Assembly (NCBI GenBank): GCA_948485625.1
Contig: CAOMRW010000032.1
Location: 1 to 14,461, forward strand
From: an uncultured Clostridia bacterium
GTDB taxonomy: Bacteria; Bacillota; Clostridia; TANB77; CAG-508
Length of the DNA: 14,461 nucleotides
Direction: 5' to 3'
Positions 12,939 through 14,461 of this stretch are shown here, in pieces. Below the pieces are notes generated by a model that had not been told where the DNA came from, ran no database searches, and saw only the letters and a program-made list of their open reading frames with translations. A program made the translations under genes and the position numbers. The first letter of the stretch is position 1. Every line of letters starts with the position of its first letter.

Positions 12939-14375
12939 ATGTCAAGAAGTGATTATGAAGTTATAATAGGACTAGAAATACATGCAGAACTATCAACAAA
13001 AACAAAAATATTTTGTAGTTGCCCAACAGAATTTGGAGGGGCACCTAACACACATGTATGTCCAATATGTATGGCAATGCCAGGAACTTTACCAGTATTA
13101 AATGAAAAAGTAGTTGAATATGCAGTAAAAGCAGGACTTGCTACAAATTGTAAAATTTCAAGAGACAGTAAAAATGATAGAAAGAATTATTTTTACCCAG
13201 ATACACCAAGAGCATATCAAATATCTCAATATGATAAACCACTTTGTGAACATGGAAATATAGAAATAGAAACAAATGGGGATAAAAAGAAAATAGGAAT
13301 AACACGTATTCATATAGAAGATGATGCTGGAAAACTAAATCATGATGATTTTGGAGGAGGAAGCTTAGTTGATTTAAATAGAGCAGGCGTTCCTCTAATA
13401 GAAATAGTATCAGAACCAGATTTAAGAAATGCTGAAGAAGTAGAAAGCTATATAAGAAAAATAAAATCAATATTAGAATATATTGAAGTATCAGATTGTA
13501 AAATGCAAGAAGGCTCATTAAGAGCAGATGTTAATGTATCTGTACATAAACCAGGAGAACCATTTGGAACACGTACAGAAATGAAAAATATGAATTCATT
13601 TAGAAGTATAACAAGAGCCATCGAATATGAAGTAGAAAGACAAATAAATATATTAGAAGAAGGTGGAAAAGTAGAACAAGAATCATTAAGATGGGATGAT
13701 GTATCAGGAAAAACATTTTCAATGAGAAACAAAGAAGATGCAGAAGATTACAGATATTTTCCAGAACCAGATTTAGTTGCAATAAAACTTTCAGAAGAAT
13801 ATATTGAAAATATAAAAAATACACTACCAGAATTACCAGAAAGTAGAAAACAAAGATATTTAGAAAAATATAATTTATCTGAAAAGGATGCTAATATTAT
13901 AACAGCCTCTAAATATCTATCAGATTTATTTGAAAGTGCAATAAAAGTATGTAATAATCCAAAAGCAGTTAATAACTGGATTATATCAGATATATCTAGA
14001 ATATTAAATGAAACAGAGATGGAAGCAATTGCAATTCCATTTGACGGAAACCAATTAGGAAAATTAGTTATCTTAATTGATAATGGAACAATCAGTTCAA
14101 GTATTGGAAAAAAAGTACTAACTGAACTATTTGAAAAACCAAGAGACCCAGAACAAATTATAAAAGAAAAAGGATGGATACAAATTTCTGATGAAAGTGC
14201 AATAAAAGAAGTTGTAATGAAAATATTAGAAGCAAATCCACAATCAATTACAGACTTTAAAGCAGGAAAAGATAGAGCTTTAGGATTTTTAGTAGGACAG
14301 GCAATGAAAGAAACTAAAGGACAGGCAAATCCAAAAATGTTAAATGAATTATTCTTAGAGGAACTAAAAAAATAA
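12939..14375 (+). CDS. gatB: Glutamyl-/aspartyl-tRNA amidotransferase subunit B
   Basis: This 478-residue protein is the kinase/transamidase subunit of GatCAB; it activates the mis-acylated aminoacyl-tRNA with ATP and adds ammonia. GLEIHAEL (11-18) is the family start. Four cysteines (Cys26, Cys28, Cys41, Cys44) form the structural zinc site, and DLNRAGVPLIEIVSEPDL and the PDLVAI region are well conserved. The last ~150 residues form the tRNA-contacting YqeY-like domain, ending in VGQAMKETKGQANPKMLNELFLEEL. AAAAGGAGAG supports the start. The presence of gatCAB suggests indirect synthesis of Gln-tRNA and/or Asn-tRNA. No clear terminator lies between its stop and the next promoter. Confidence 0.98.
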   Translation: MSRSDYEVIIGLEIHAELSTKTKIFCSCPTEFGGAPNTHVCPICMAMPGTLPVLNEKVVEYAVKAGLATNCKISRDSKNDRKNYFYPDTPRAYQISQYDKPLCEHGNIEIETNGDKKKIGITRIHIEDDAGKLNHDDFGGGSLVDLNRAGVPLIEIVSEPDLRNAEEVESYIRKIKSILEYIEVSDCKMQEGSLRADVNVSVHKPGEPFGTRTEMKNMNSFRSITRAIEYEVERQINILEEGGKVEQESLRWDDVSGKTFSMRNKEDAEDYRYFPEPDLVAIKLSEEYIENIKNTLPELPESRKQRYLEKYNLSEKDANIITASKYLSDLFESAIKVCNNPKAVNNWIISDISRILNETEMEAIAIPFDGNQLGKLVILIDNGTISSSIGKKVLTELFEKPRDPEQIIKEKGWIQISDESAIKEVVMKILEANPQSITDFKAGKDRALGFLVGQAMKETKGQANPKMLNELFLEELKK

Positions 14376-14376
14376 A

Positions 14377-14385
14377 TTTGTCGAA
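14377..14385 (+). promoter_or_regulatory. Possible Spo0A box after gatB
   Basis: TTTGTCGAA matches the 0A-box consensus over nine bases, about 28 bases upstream of the -35 of the last promoter in the window. Chance occurrence cannot be excluded. Confidence 0.35.
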
Positions 14386-14413
14386 TCTTGCGATGAAAAG
14401 ATATTGAAAAATG

Positions 14414-14442
14414 TTTACATAAGCTACTAAATATGATATAAA
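14414..14442 (+). promoter_or_regulatory. Promoter for a gene beyond the right edge
   Basis: TTTACA (14414-14419) and TATAAA (14437-14442) are 17 bases apart, with an extended TGA (14434-14436). Transcription would start near 14449 and run out of the window. Confidence 0.75.
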
Positions 14443-14458
14443 TAGAACATTCTATTTA
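14439..14458 (+). promoter_or_regulatory. 20-bp operator-like palindrome over -10/+1
   Basis: TAAATAGAA (14439-14447) and TTCTATTTA (14450-14458) are perfect inverted repeats with a CA centre. They cover the end of the -10 box and the predicted start site. This is the usual placement of a repressor operator. It has no T tract. Confidence 0.55.
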
Positions 14459-14461
14459 GTA

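Overview
The window is a strongly A+T-rich chromosomal segment from a low-G+C Firmicute, most likely an uncultured member of the Clostridia. This is inferred from AGGAGG-type ribosome binding sites, sigma-A promoters with extended -10 boxes, the rplM-rpsI pair, gatCAB, HU, a YtgP/MurJ-type flippase and a possible Spo0E-like peptide. TGA, TAA and TAG all appear to act as normal stops. No rRNA, tRNA, CRISPR array or recognisable transposase gene was seen.

Left part (1-3530). A 56-residue zinc-ribbon protein sits behind a promoter and a long leader, and ends in a terminator. It is followed by a near-perfect 60-bp palindrome, a six-span Pr6Pr-like membrane protein, an unrecognised 286-residue protein, a lone cytoplasmic transglutaminase-fold protein starting at TTG, and a leftward unrecognised 100-residue protein.

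Core block (3660-7045). The leftward rplM-rpsI operon has a strong promoter, a structured leader that may be an autoregulatory site, and a good terminator. Diverging from it are a murJ/ytgP-like lipid II flippase gene and the HU gene with its own terminator.

Accessory island (7047-9540). This is the most interesting part. A three-gene operon encodes an IbrA-like PP-loop ATPase (PAPS-reductase superfamily, DUF3440 type), a small GNAT-like protein and an IbrB-like ParB-fold protein. It has its own promoter, with a Spo0A-box-like heptamer directly upstream. It is bracketed by two hairpin repeats sharing a GGGGAC...TT..TTAAAAT core, and the right one supplies the last codons and stop of ibrB. The palindrome at 481-540 looks like a more distant relative. 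These resemble REP-type hairpins in form.

Right part (9689-14461). A 45-residue Spo0E-like peptide and an XRE-family regulator precede gatC-[HAD nucleotidase]-gatA-gatB, the tRNA-dependent amidotransferase operon, with an unusual nucleotidase gene between gatC and gatA. The gatC promoter appears to use the terminator arm of the XRE gene as its -35 box. The window ends with a promoter whose -10/+1 region lies in an operator-like palindrome; the gene it serves lies beyond the edge.
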